Assembly (NCBI GenBank): GCA_026770585.1
Contig: MU646405.1
Coordinates: 45,075 to 71,810, forward strand
Length of the DNA stretch: 26,736 nucleotides
Reading direction: 5' to 3'
From: Baffinella frigidus
Lineage: Eukaryota; Cryptophyceae; Cryptomonadales; Baffinellaceae
Shown: in pieces, positions 7,219-15,745 of the stretch
How positions within the stretch are numbered: position 1 is the stretch's first letter
Layout of the letters: every line of letters starts with the position of its first letter
The notes under the pieces: model-generated
What the model was told of the DNA's origin: nothing
Seen by the model: the letters and a program-made list of their open reading frames with translations, nothing else
The model's database searches: none
Made by a program: the position numbers and the translations under genes

Positions 7219-7850
7219 CACCCTTTATCCCCTCTACACGAGCCTCTGCACTGGAGAGCGAAACGTGACCCGAAAGCAAAAATGCTTTATCTGCAGATCA
7301 CTTCTACGGAACGGCGTGTCGTTGGGCTACGTTGGGAGAAATGGAAATCTCAAGGACCTAAAGGGTTATTGTGAAATAACGGGGGGGGGGGAATAACGGA
7401 AAGGAGCTCCTTCACCCACCCTAACCTAAACAGAACCACCCTGTATCCCCTCTTCACGAGCCTCTGCACTGGAGAGCTGAACGCGATCCGAAAGCAAAAA
7501 TGCTTTCTCTGCAATCTTTTCTATGGAAGGGCGTGTCGTTGGCATATGTTGGGGAGAAATGGAAACCTAAAGAACCTAAAGGACCTATACTTCAACCATG
7601 GGATACCATGAGCCTCACAGAGGCTGACTTGGGTTCGGTGTGTGCGCGAGCGTGCTGCCATTTGGCACTCCTCAAACACCCCAAGAGAACCACCCTGTAT
7701 CCCCTCTTCACGAGCCTACGAGCCTCTGCACTGGAGAGCTAAACGCGATCCAAAAGCAAAAATGCTTTCTTTGCAGATCCCTTCTACGGAAGGGCGTGCC
7801 GTTGGCATTTGTTGGGCGAAATTAAAACCTAAAGGACCTCAAGGCGGGGG
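7219..7850 (+). repeat. Three family N-type tandem units
   Basis: Units begin near 7219, 7434 and 7687 with AACCACCCTGTATCCCCTCT or a close form, then CACTGGAGAGC..AACGCGATCC, AAAGCAAAAATGCTTT, CTTCTACGGAAGGGCGTG and a GTTGGG..AAATTAAAACC end. A fourth unit lies at 8325-8480. Spacing is irregular, so this is a cluster rather than a satellite. Many frames are open by chance. Confidence 0.7.
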
Positions 7851-8294
7851 ATGGCGAGCGAAAAAAGGCTTATTGAAAAGGCGGGGGTGCATTGCTGACT
7901 TGTGTTTTCCTTCCTTGTATTGATAAATTGATTGACCGTGACCCTAATGACTTTCAGTGACACTTCGAGGCGGACCCTAACGGAGACGAGTCAATCTCCA
8001 TGTGTCTTTTGTACAGCAGCATTCTATACAGCCACCACTGTTTTGATGTCTTACTGTTGTTGATTTCTGACGCTTGAATTGCCCTTAACTTTGCGGACGT
8101 CTGTACATTGGGGAAAACCCCTGCACAACCACATCTTTCTCCTTTCACCTTTGGTGTCTGACTGATTTCACCTCACCCCCCCCACAATCCCTCTCACCTT
8201 GTGGGGTATCCGTGGTTGGAGATCTTATGCTCCGACCATGGGATACCATGAGCCTCACAAAGGCTGACTTGGGTTCGGTGCTTGTGTGAGCGTG
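7598..8294 (+). repeat. Direct repeat of 57 bp at 7598 and 8235
   Basis: CCATGGGATACCATGAGCCT followed by CAC(A)..AGGCTGACTTGGGTTCGGTG occurs at 7598-7657 and 8235-8294 with few differences. It precedes the family N-type units at 7687 and 8325 and so belongs to a larger repeated cassette. Between the copies (7851-8234) I see no gene. Confidence 0.65.
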
Positions 8295-8324
8295 GGAACT
8301 AGTTGGTATACCTTCACTCACCCC

Positions 8325-8480
8325 AACAGAACCACCCTGTATCCCCTCTGCACGAGCATCTGCACTGGAGAGCTAAACGCGAGCCGAAAGCAAAAATGCT
8401 TTCTCTGCAGATCCCTTCTACGGAAGGGCGTGTCGTTGGGCTATGTTGGGCGAAATTAAAACCGAAAGGACCTGAGGGCC
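8325..8480 (+). repeat. Fourth family N-type unit
   Basis: Same order of blocks as 7219-7850, with only isolated differences from the 7687 unit. Confidence 0.68.
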
Positions 8481-8545
8481 AGAGGTGGTGTACGGACGGC
8501 AAAAGTGGACAAGAACGGCCCCAAGAACCACGATGTCCTGCTCAA

Positions 8546-8780
8546 TCATAGCCTCCGTAGAAGTCCGTAGGAAGGGAGTACATTGTGTGGATCTGGAACA
8601 GACGTTTGGGGGTTCTCGCACGTAGCTGTACTTTCTGCACAGACGTGGCCAAGCATGTCAACTTGAGGCATGCTGTCAACTTCAGCATCAGACCTCGCAA
8701 CCTGTGCGCGGCGCAGCAGCTCATAAAGATACAAGGGTTACTCGACATCAAGGACACGCCCCGCTTTAGGGTCATCAAGT
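8546..8780. pseudogene. QVDMLG/SIRPRN repeat, copy 1
   Basis: About 120 bases (8643-8765) match the reverse strand of 17560-17660. Both strands are open. Plus reads HVNLRHAVNFSIRPRNL and ends DIKDTPRFRVIK-stop. Minus reads ARSDAEVDSMPQVDMLGHV. Most differences between the two copies fall at third positions of the minus-strand frame for the QVDMLG part. For the LLDIKDTP part, comparison with 9730-9775 favours the plus frame. The strand is therefore unresolved and no family is recognised. Confidence 0.4.
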
Positions 8781-8867
8781 AGGGCTGGTCCTAGGATCGA
8801 AGGACCACCTTACGAACGTTTCGGTACCCTATCTCGGGGCCTAAATAGTTGGAACCTCGCCGATCAA

Positions 8868-9090
8868 ACCCTAAAACCCACATCCCAAACCCTAAACCCT
8901 AAACCCTGAACCCTGAACTCTGACCCCTGAACCCTGAACCCTAAACTTTAAACCCTAAACCCTGTACTCTGAACCTTAAACCCTAAACCCTGACCCTGTA
9001 GACACCTTAAACCCTAAACCCTAAACTCTGTACCCCAAACCCCCAAACCTAAACCCTAAACTCCATGCCCTAAACCCCAACCCCCAAACC
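8868..9090. repeat. Telomere-like CCCTAAA array
   Basis: Degenerate CCCTAAA/CCCTGAA units (plus strand C-rich), ending AACCCAAAGGTCC. An internal, not terminal, array. No exon is recognised on either side. Confidence 0.85.
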
Positions 9091-9114
9091 CAAAGGTCCA
9101 AAAATGAATAATTG

Positions 9115-9160
9115 TAAAGGACCCAGGTTTCAAATTGGGTGCTCCAGCGTTCTCGAGTGG
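9115..9160. mobile_element. Family L right-end fragment
   Basis: GCTCCAGCGTTCTCGAGTGG matches the right terminus of family L. The rest is missing. Confidence 0.45.
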
Positions 9161-9780
9161 AGAGGCGATGTCTCGTTCCTTTTTCAACAGAGGCCCAGGG
9201 GTGAACTACAGGTGTTTCTCAAAATCAATCAGGACCCGCACCAACCCTAGGCTGGTCGTATGCAACCCCACCCATCCTATCTCCTATGCGCCCCTATGCG
9301 TCCTTATGCGTCTCTATTCGTCCATATCCGTTCTATCGTCCCTTCCCTATCGTCCTGAACCCCCCCTGCCCCCCTCCCTGTGAAATCGATGATCACAAAA
9401 ATTCTTTCCTGGCGCACCAAGGCCGCGCTGCATGGCCTGAAAACGCTCGCCTTTCCGTTTTCAGTACTCAAGACCAACAGGGAAAACGGACGCATTTTCA
9501 TTCTCAGCAATTAAGAACAACACAAAAATGCTCGCTGCGCTTCTTAATCCTCGGCCTCACTCCTCCCTTCCCTTCGCGCATTCCCCACTCCCCCTCCTGA
9601 CTTTCAGATCTCGATTAGACCGGCAGAAAAAAAAACGACACAAAAGACCGACAGGATTAACGCACGCTCAGCCGTTCTTAGGGTCCTGCAATTGGGCTAG
9701 GCCTAGGAGAATAGGACCATCCTGCGGGCGGTGCGTCTCCTCAATATCGAGTAACACGTTGACCTCTTTACACACCATGA
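9161..9780. other. Mostly unassigned DNA; one 41-codon frame
   Basis: Near 9286-9340 TATGCGTC..CTATGCG units repeat loosely. 9389-9514 (plus) is an ATG frame, MITKILSWRTKAALHGLK then a PFSVLKTNRENGR segment, followed by TAA. It is too short and family-less to call firmly. 9730-9762 (CTCCTCAATATCGAGTAAC) matches parts of 8.74 and 17.4 kb. Confidence 0.35.
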
Positions 9781-9782
9781 AA

Positions 9783-9910
9783 AGCCATGTTTCCTTTCGG
9801 ATCACATCAGGGGGAGGCTTCCGAAAGGAAGCATGGCTTTTCTGCAGCACCAGTTTCAGTGTCCGCCTATGTTGGGAGCTTGAAGAACCCAAAGGACCTA
9901 AAAGACCCCC
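9783..9910 (+). repeat. Family N repeat
   Basis: Has the GGAAGCATGGCTTTTCTGCA block and the GTGTCCGCCTATGTTGGGAG block. The frame reads STSFSVRLCWELEEPKGPKR. A 15-base inverted piece TTCCTTTCGGATCACATC lies just before it. Confidence 0.72.
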
Positions 9911-10000
9911 TGTCTCCCGTCCCAGTTGGGGCATTAACGTGGCATGGCACAACACTCTGCATCGTATCGAAGTGAGGGACTCTAAGGCTTACTCGGGCAG

Positions 10001-10110
10001 TGAGTTACAACGATCAAGGACGAATCTGCATAGGCGTGCTGTTTCTGGACCACCTCCTGCCCGAGGCCGTGGCCGTGGATCCCCGCTCGCGGCAAGCTGC
10101 TGCAACCCCC
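10001..10110 (+). CDS. Candidate exon, GRICIGVLFLDHLLPEAVAV
   Basis: After GGCAG the plus frame reads SYNDQGRICIGVLFLDHLL and then PEAVAVDPRSRQ. Third positions are mostly G or C (GTG CTG TTT CTG GAC CAC CTC CTG). The 3' boundary is unclear and a minisatellite follows. No family recognised. Confidence 0.35.
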
Positions 10111-10145
10111 CTTCGTGTCTCCCGCTTGCGGTGTTGGGAATCGCA

Positions 10146-10580
10146 GAGTATATGGTATATGGTATATGGTCTCCACCCCCCACCCTCCACCCTCCACCCC
10201 CCACCCTCCACCCTCCACCCTCCACCCTTCACCCTCCACCCTTCACCCTTCACCCTGCACCCTCCTCCGGATTCCTCAGATGCTGGATATGTTATATGGT
10301 ACATGGTACATGGTACATAGTACATGGTATATGGTATATGGTATATGGTATATGGTATATGGTATATGGTATATGGTATATGGTATATGGTATATGGTAT
10401 ATGGTATATGGTATATGGNNNNNNNNNNGGTATATGGTATATGGTATATGGTATATGGTATATGGTATATGGTATATGGTATATGGTATATGGTATATGG
10501 TATATGGTATATGGTATATGGTAGATGGTATATGGTAGATGGTAATGGTATATTGTGTAATGGTATATGGTATATGGTGT
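10146..10580. repeat. CCACCCT minisatellite and (TATATGG)n satellite with gap
   Basis: 10171-10262 is made of CCACCCTCCACCCT-type units. From about 10285 to 10570 the 7-base unit TATATGG repeats almost perfectly, with TACATGG variants at the left. Ten Ns (10419-10428) interrupt it, so its true length is not known. All open frames here are artefacts of the repeat. Confidence 0.95.
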
Positions 10581-10790
10581 ATCGGCAAAACCTGACGCCA
10601 ACGCGCGATGCCAGGTAGAGCGTTTGCGGTTATTTTTGTCCGTCTTTGACATCGATTTTTCAAGTTTTCAAGTTTTCATTTGTACCGGAAATGTTTATTT
10701 AAAATGTTTTACGACCTTGACAATAGTTTGAAACTCTCGAAAACATGAAAACACGATCTCGAACACGGACAACAATTACCGCAATCGCTC

Positions 10791-10829
10791 TATGGGCGGG
10801 ACGTGGCGATTCTCACGGACCTAGTGCGG
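10791..10829 (+). pseudogene. Partial copy of exon A (YGRDVAILTDLVR)
   Basis: TATGGGCGGGACGTGGCGAT, then CTCACGGACCTAGTGCGG. Aligns with the first 13 codons of the exon at 11070-11139. No acceptor AG at its edge. Confidence 0.55.
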
Positions 10830-10918
10830 TACGGGTTACTTGTGGCCTACCGTTTTGTGCTGGAATTGGAGCCGTTGCTTCAGATCTGACGTGTTGGACT
10901 CCCGTTTTGTACGGCATG

Positions 10919-10945
10919 TATGGTCGGGACGTGGCGATGCTGACC
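10919..10945 (+). pseudogene. Second partial copy of exon A (YGRDVAML)
   Basis: TATGGTCGGGACGTGGCGAT, then GCTGACC, and directly into a CT microsatellite. Confidence 0.5.
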
Positions 10946-11046
10946 TCTCTCTCTCTCTCTCTCTCTCCTTCTCTCTCTCCTTTTCTCTCTCTCACTTCCT
11001 CTCTCTCTCTCTCTCTGTCCCTCTCTCTCACATCCTCTCTCTCCCA
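10945..11046. repeat. CT microsatellite
   Basis: Near-pure CT dinucleotides with a few interruptions, just upstream of the exon at 11070, where it could serve as the pyrimidine tract. Confidence 0.9.
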
Positions 11047-11069
11047 TTCGCTCTTTCCCGTGATGGCAG

Positions 11070-11139
11070 GTATGGGCAGGACGTGGCGATGCTGAAGGAC
11101 CTAGTGCGGAGCGCGGTGGTTGCGGAGGACTTACGACAG
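11070..11139 (+). CDS. Exon A (DVAMLKDLVRSAVVAEDLRQ)
   Basis: Acceptor GATGGCAG, donor GTATCA. The exon reads (x)YGQDVAMLKDLVRSAV then VAEDLRQ and ends on a codon boundary. Corresponds to the early K-D-(I/L)-x-R segment of RelA/SpoT-like domains. Two truncated copies lie upstream at 10791 and 10919. Confidence 0.5.
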
Positions 11140-11900
11140 GTATCAACCTACGGACCATTCTCAAGTTGGCATGCTGGGTTCGTGTCACAAATCCGGTGTG
11201 GAAAAGATTCTGGGCTCGCCAGCCCAGAATCTTGGAAAAGATTCTAGGCTCACCGGACCTTTCCTTGATGTGGTAATTTTCATTGATTCCCAAAGTTTTC
11301 AATTGAAACTGTTTCAGGGTTTAAATTAAAACTGTTTTTGTATGAAATCGACCTTTCGCGCAATTGCACCCCGCAGCAGCTCTTGGATCGCGCACGGCGA
11401 GACAGTCTCGGGGGAGCTCCGCCAGGTCTTTTGGGTTTTGAATGCTCCCAACATAGGATAACACTTTACCATTTCTTGGAAAGACTCGTCAGAACCGACT
11501 GAAGAGCAGTCCTAGATGGATCAGCGACCTGCATGCTGGGCGAGAGTCACATGAACGTTGACCAACCACACGGTGGAATACGGACCTTTCAACACGCGTC
11601 AACTTGCCTAGAGGATTTTCTGGTATAGATTTGGTCATGTAACACCCCAGAATCCGGGCCCACACTCAAATGCGAAAGACTCGAAGGCCACCGAGTGGCC
11701 GCGCAGGGTCTGTACCAAGCCAGAAACCAAACTTCTCAGGAAGTGTCCTTGGAAGCCCTGTGGTTAGGAATCAGTGGTGGGGGTGTGAGGTTGGGGTGAG
11801 GCTGGGAGAGATAGAGAGAGAGAGACATACAGAGAGAAAGAGGGAGAGAGAGCTCTATTGATACCAAGAGAGAGAGCGAGAGAGAGAGAGAGAGAGAGCG

Positions 11901-11938
<38 letters not shown>

Positions 11939-12004
11939 TAAGCGAGAGAGAGAGAGAGAGAGAGAGCGAGTGTATGGGAGAGAGACAGAGAGAGAGAGAG
12001 CGAT

Positions 12005-12035
<31 letters not shown>

Positions 12036-13722
12036 CGCTTAGCTGACACCAAGCACGTGACAGGTGGAGGTGCTGATAGAGACTCTGCATGCGCGATCGG
12101 TGGTAAACCCTAAACCCTAAACCCTAAACCTTGAACCCTACTCCCTAAACCCTAACCCCTGAACCCTGAACCTTGTAGCCTGCACCCTGAAACCGGACCC
12201 TGAAACCCTCAACCCTACACCTTGAACGCCAACCCCTAAAATGTACACCCCAAACTATCAACCTTAAGCCCTCAACCGACAAGCATAACCCCTGAACCCC
12301 ACACCCCAAAGGTGGGGCTAGCGCGAGTGGGGTCAAGCGAGGCGAGGCGAGACGATCAGCCGATGCTCGACGCACCGTGGGATGAGGTGCGATCGGAGGA
12401 TCACGCCATCCTGCGCATCACCGCGATCAACAACGGGTACACAACCCTAAAAACTGAACCGATCAACAACCCTAAACCCTCATCAACAACCTTGAAAACT
12501 AAACGATCAACGACCCTGAAAATTAAACCCTAAACCCTAAAACCTAAACCCTAAACCCTAAACCCTAAACCCTAAACCCTAAACCCTAAACCCTGAACCC
12601 AAACCCTCAACCCTAAACCCTAAACCTTGAACCCTGCGCATCACCGCGATCAACAACGGGTTTCCCAAAACCCTGAACCCTAAACCCTAAACCCTGAACC
12701 CTAAACCCTAAACCTTCAACCCTAAACCTTCAACCCTAAACCCTAAACCCTACACCCTACACCCTGAACCCTGAACCCTGAACCCTGAACCCTGAACTCT
12801 AACCCCAACCCTAAACCCTAAACCCTAAACCCTAAACCCTAAACCCTTAACCCTAAACCCTAAACCCCAAACCCCAAACCCCAAACCCAGAACCTTGAAC
12901 CATCAACTCTAAACCCCAAACCAGATTTGACGAGAGCTACGACGACAACTGGAGTGGGGGGTACCGTGACCTGTCGCTCGACATTGAGGTTCGCCCTGCC
13001 CAACTGCCGCCCTATCCTGCCCAACTGCCGCCCTATCCTGCCAACCGCCACCCTATTCTGCCCAACCGCCGCCCTATCCTGCCAACCGCCACCCTATTCT
13101 GCCCAACCGCCCTATCCTGCCCAACCGCCGCCCTATCTGCCTGGTTTGACGAGAGCTACGACGACAACACGAGCGGGCGGTACCGCGACTGCTGTTGACT
13201 AACCTGCGCGCGGTTTGTTCCAGAACCGGGGAAGGATTGGTACCGCACACGCCTGAAATAAGTCAACAGTCGCGGGAATTGTTTGACCCGTGCTCTGGGA
13301 TTAGACAGCATGATGCACGCGAATCGCGTGGAGCCACACAGCGGGCTACGCAGGGGTGTTCGGGCAGGAAAGGCCCGGGTTTCCGTTACCTTATCCGTAA
13401 GAACCCCCCTATGTCCCTACGAGTTGCCTTCCGTAGGGTCCTAGGTTTTGTCGCTCATGGGTTATTCAAAACCCCTTCGAAGTCCGCTGTGTGGGAACCA
13501 CCCCCGCACCAGGAAGTTGAAGGCTGTGGCGGTAGGCAGGTGGGGTGGGTGACCAGGTCCCTACCCCCCAACCCTAACCCCCAAATCCTAAACCGATTTC
13601 AAGCCATAACCCGTCACCCCTAACGCAGGTGGGGTGGTTGAAGCGGGACGAGCAGGTGTGTTTCGAGAGGGTGCGGGACTGGGAGGCTCTCGAGTGCCAG
13701 CGCCACATCTGCGAGATCCAAG
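11070..13722 (+). CDS. Split gene with RelA/SpoT-like domain (4 exons seen)
   Basis: Proposed exons: 11070-11139, 12312-12436, 12925-12988 and 13629-13722. They join in phase (0, 2 and 0 at the three junctions) into one open frame. The order of motifs is MLKDLVRSAVVAEDLRQ, AILRITAINNG-F, SGGYRDLSLDI and HICEIQ. Established knowledge: RelA/SpoT nucleotidyltransferase domains carry a D-x-x-R segment, then G-Y-R-(S) and then E-I-Q, and degenerate relatives are common in protists. Here Asp follows GYR in place of Ser, so ppGpp synthesis is not implied. The gene continues upstream and downstream, where I could not place exons. Introns consist of GA tracts, telomere-like arrays and a family J MITE. 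Exon boundaries are read by eye. Confidence 0.55.
11148..11802. other. Intron-like DNA with QVGMLG fragment, no further gene
   Basis: 11148-11180 (GGACCATTCTCAAGTTGGCA) is the same fragment as 2808-2840 and is again followed by a GGGCTCGCCAGCCC hairpin with AAGATTCT flanks. The rest shows no coding frame that I trust. Confidence 0.5.
11803..12040. repeat. GA microsatellite
   Basis: AGAGAG runs broken by GCGAGC, ACGTAAGC and GTGTGTGTGAG. Lies in the proposed intron between exons A and B. Confidence 0.92.
12103..12311 (+). repeat. Telomere-like array directly before exon B
   Basis: CCCTAAACCCTAAACCC grading into CCCTGAACCTTG and CACCCCAAAG. The last AAAG directly precedes the exon at 12312, so the C-rich array supplies the 3' splice region. 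Confidence 0.8.
12312..12436 (+). CDS. Exon B (PMLDAPWDEVRSEDHAILRI)
   Basis: Follows CCCCAAAG and is followed by GTACAC. Reads VGLARVGSSEARRDDQ, PMLDAPWDEVRSEDHA, ILRITAINNG, ending two bases into a codon that exon C completes as Gly. The last 30 bases are repeated at 12634-12663 inside the following intron. Confidence 0.5.
12437..12924 (+). repeat. Telomere-like array acting as a whole intron (488 bp)
   Basis: Starts GTACACAACCCTAAA and ends CCCCAAACCAG. In between are almost only CCCTAAA, CCCTGAA and related units, plus a 30-base copy of the end of exon B (12634-12663). It links two phase-compatible exons. Confidence 0.65.
12925..12988 (+). CDS. Exon C (FDESYDDNWSGGYRDLSLDI)
   Basis: After AAACCAG, ending GAG before GTTCGC. 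Contains SGGYRDLSLDIE, the GYR block typical of RelA/SpoT-like domains. A diverged copy, FDESYDDNTSGRYRDCC-stop, lies at 13144-13199 without splice sites. Confidence 0.55.
12995..13142 (+). repeat. Minisatellite between two copies of exon C
   Basis: CCCTATCCTGCCCAACTGCC-type units of about 21 and 40 bases. It separates the exon from its decayed copy, which suggests expansion during the duplication. Confidence 0.75.
13144..13199 (+). pseudogene. Decayed copy of exon C
   Basis: TTTGACGAGAGCTACGACGA is identical to the exon. Of four later differences, two are synonymous (AGT/AGC, CGT/CGC), one changes GGY to GRY and one changes W to T. A stop follows at CC-TGA and no AG precedes it. Confidence 0.55.
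13334..13494. mobile_element. Family J MITE (161 bp)
   Basis: Ends CCACACAGCGGGCTACG and AAGTCCGCTGTGTGG. Interior GTTTCCGTTACCTTATCC, GTAGGGTCCTAGG and GGGTTATTCAAAA. Same length as the copy at 19474-19634. Confidence 0.8.
13629..13722 (+). CDS. Exon D (FERVRDWEALECQRHICEIQ)
   Basis: Acceptor CGCAG, donor GTGCGC. Reads VGWLKRDEQVC then FERVRDWEALECQRHICEIQ, ending one base into a codon. HICEIQ fits the E-I-Q strand of RelA/SpoT-like domains. Codons are strongly GC-ending. Confidence 0.6.
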
Positions 13723-13739
13723 GTGCGCCTTGCGTTGTG

Positions 13740-13842
13740 TGCCCCCATTAACCGCGGATAGCGTTCCTTGCGCCCCCATTAACCGCGGAGAGCGTTCTTG
13801 CGCCCCCATCAACTGCGGATAGCGTTCTAGAACGTTCTAGAA
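13740..13842. repeat. 30-bp tandem repeat ending in TTCTAGAACGTTCTAGAA
   Basis: GCGCCCCCATTAACCGCGGA..AGCGTTC repeats three times (13740, 13771, 13801). The last copy runs into TTCTAGAACGTTCTAGAA (13825-13842), which is four alternating TTC/GAA units and fits a heat-shock element, although it lies between two exons. Confidence 0.65.
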
Positions 13843-13843
13843 C

Positions 13844-13928
13844 GTGATTCGGGAGTGGGTCGTCTCGTTCGAGAGGGTGCGGGACTGGGAGGCTCTCGAG
13901 TGCCAGCGCCACATCTGCGAGATCCAAG
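13844..13928 (+). CDS. Duplicate of exon D
   Basis: 13868-13933 is identical over 66 bases to 13662-13727, including the donor GTGCG. The 5' part differs (VIREWVVS in place of VGWLKRDEQVC) and has no clear acceptor. Either a recent duplication, an alternative exon or an assembly artefact. Confidence 0.5.
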
Positions 13929-14017
13929 GTGCGATTGCCTCTCTCTCTCTCACGTGCGTACACACTGCAGGCTGCACTATGATTCCAGCAGGGCACGGTT
14001 TGGATGTCGAGCCAAGC

Positions 14018-14082
14018 GCAGAGAAAGAGAGAGAGAGAGAGTTTGTGTGTGTGTGTGTGAGAGAGAGAGACAGAGAGAGTGT
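14018..14082. repeat. GA/GT microsatellite
   Basis: GAGAGAGAGAGTTTGTGTGTG then GAGAGAGACAGAGAG. Confidence 0.85.
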
Positions 14083-14159
14083 GTGCGCACGTGTGAGGCT
14101 GCACGCTCAAACGGGAGGAAGGCATGCGTGGAGGTTCCGCGAGGAGGCGGGTCCTGGGC

Positions 14160-14232
14160 CATCCTTCAGAACCAGTTCCAGTGTCCGCCTATGGTGGGAG
14201 CTCCAAGAACCCAAAGGACCCAACGGGCCTGT
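14160..14232 (+). repeat. Family N repeat (3' part)
   Basis: CAGAACCAGTTCCAGTGTCC through GAACCCAAAGGACCCAACGG. The frame reads FRTSSSVRLWWELQEPKGPN. 14233-14420 shows no recognisable gene. Confidence 0.7.
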
Positions 14233-14421
14233 CCTCGGGTCGTTGGCCCACCACTTTCCTGCTCCCCGTAAACACGGACACCCTATCCCCAACCTATCCC
14301 CGTTGATCATACCTGTCACTCTCCTGCCCCCCGTGAACTCCGAACCCCTACCCCGGACGTTGCTCACGCCTGACGTGAATCGTGGGGGCTGCCTGCCGTG
14401 CGCCTGCGAGGAGGCAAGTCG

Positions 14422-14504
14422 TAAACCCTAAACCCCAAACCCCAAACCCTAAACCCTAGACCTTAAACCATAAAGCCTAAACTCCAAACCCTCAACTCTC
14501 AAGG
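14422..14504 (+). repeat. Telomere-like array, possible short intron
   Basis: Begins AAGTCGTAAACCCTAAACC and ends CTCAACTCTCAAGGTGGTGG. The GT and AG edges are like those of the other telomere-like introns, but the flanking frames are not convincing. Confidence 0.55.
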
Positions 14505-14992
14505 TGGTGGAAATAGTGGTGGCGATTGGGGGCGCACTCTCCTTGTGAGCGTCGTCCGTTCGCTTTTCGAGAGCAGAAATGGCGCTTTTCGAGATCCGAA
14601 ATGCGGGTACGAAAAGTGTTCACGTTTGACAGTTGTTCACTTTGACGAACGTGTCGGTACGAGAGTCTGAAAAGAGGCTGCCTCCTCCGAAGAGGCTGAG
14701 CGCGAGTCAGAGAGATTGGCATTTTTTCGCCAAACGACTAGCGTCAGAGCCGCACATGCCTTCCGCATTGTGATACATACTGTACCCCATGTCGGCCGCT
14801 CTTACGAGCTTTTTCCGGAAGCGCGACTCAAAGAAGGAGGTCTCATCCTAGGAGACAGCCTCTTTGGCTGAGAGTGATAGTTCAGCTATTCCGAGCTGTT
14901 CCGACTGACCAAGCTATTCCGATTTACTAAGCTATCCCGATTAACCAAGCTATTCCGATTAACTGTTAATAAAGGTCGGCATCAGGACAGGG
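14505..14992. repeat. Family G repeat and 18-bp tandem repeat
   Basis: 14709-14826 (GAGAGATTGGCATTTTTTCG...CTTTTTCCGGA) matches 24862-24975 and, inverted, 18252-18352. 14884-14965 is an 18-base tandem repeat, AGCTATTCCGATTAACCA-like, of about five units. No gene seen. Confidence 0.65.
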
Positions 14993-15115
14993 TACAGGGG
15001 TACTTCGCTCAGAAGAAAGAGCCACCCCCTAGGACCCTACAGTAGGGCTATGCCTAGGGCCCTATCGTGGTCCTGGGGGGGGGGGGCGCTTTCTTATGAG
15101 CGAGGCACCCCTGTA
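14993..15115. mobile_element. Family B MITE
   Basis: Ends TACAGGGGTACTTCGCTCA and TGAGCGAGGCACCCCTGTA. Core CTAGGACCCTACAGTAGGG. Confidence 0.86.
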
Positions 15116-15745
15116 TGTCGATTTAATGCCACAGGGCTGGGGAGCACACACCCTGACGTAGTGGGCTTCGCAGATCGGTCTTTTTTGTTCTGTGGTACTA
15201 ATTAAGAACCACTCGGTACACAGACATGATGTCAACCGACATTTTGACCGAGAGCCCCGGGTGCTCCTTTAGGTCCTTTAGGTTCTTCGAGCTCCCAACA
15301 TAGGCGGACACCGGAACTTGTTCTGTAGAAAGGCCGTGCTTCCTTGCTGAGAGCGAATCGGAGAGCGCGCTGATGTAGGGGTCTGTGTAAAGTCACTCCG
15401 GGATCCTACATGGGGTAATATCCCCAGACGCTACTCAAGAGCCTCCTAGGGGGGACACGCTTGACGACCGTGGTGGTGTTCACTAACGTCTCTACATGTA
15501 ATGCAAGGGGGCGGGAAGCGAAGGAGGACCCCCTCTCATGCGCCGGAGTCCCCCCCCACAGGGGAGCGCCGGAAGCTGAGAGCGAGGCGGAGAGCGGTGG
15601 AGATACGGATGGCGCGCTGGTGTAGGGGCGCGGTATTAACGAAGGTCTCTAAAGAAAGGGGGTATGCCATTCACCGACGTGTCGACCGGGAGCGGCGGAG
15701 GCTGAGAGCGAGGGAGACTCGGACGACCTAGCAGAGACTGGTTCC
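15116..15745. repeat. Inverted family N copy and GAGAGCGAGGCGGAG repeats
   Basis: 15258-15350 is family N on the minus strand, with the frame YRTSSGVRLCWELEEPKGPK continuing as GAPGALGQN. Further on, CGGAAGCTGAGAGCGAGGCG (about 15571) and CGGAGGCTGAGAGCGAGG (about 15695) are repeated. No gene recognised. Confidence 0.6.

Noticed and set aside
8868-9090. A chromosome end
   Set aside because: The CCCTAAA units are degenerate, internal and flanked by other DNA on both sides, so they are interstitial arrays.
10292-10663. Long open frames of YMVYGIW and HIPYTIY repeats
   Set aside because: They come from the (TATATGG)n satellite being open in several frames on both strands and span an assembly gap.
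11764-12090. Ser-Leu and Arg-Glu rich open frames, also at 10813-11302, 17492-17926 and 22748-23167
   Set aside because: Translations of GA/CT microsatellites; open in many frames and without any family signal.
13844-14431. 195-residue plus-strand frame as one protein
   Set aside because: It passes through a microsatellite and a family N repeat. Only the duplicated exon at its start is protein-like.
14709-14826. tRNA-like gene in the family G repeat
   Set aside because: I could not fold a cloverleaf or find clear A and B boxes in any of the three copies.
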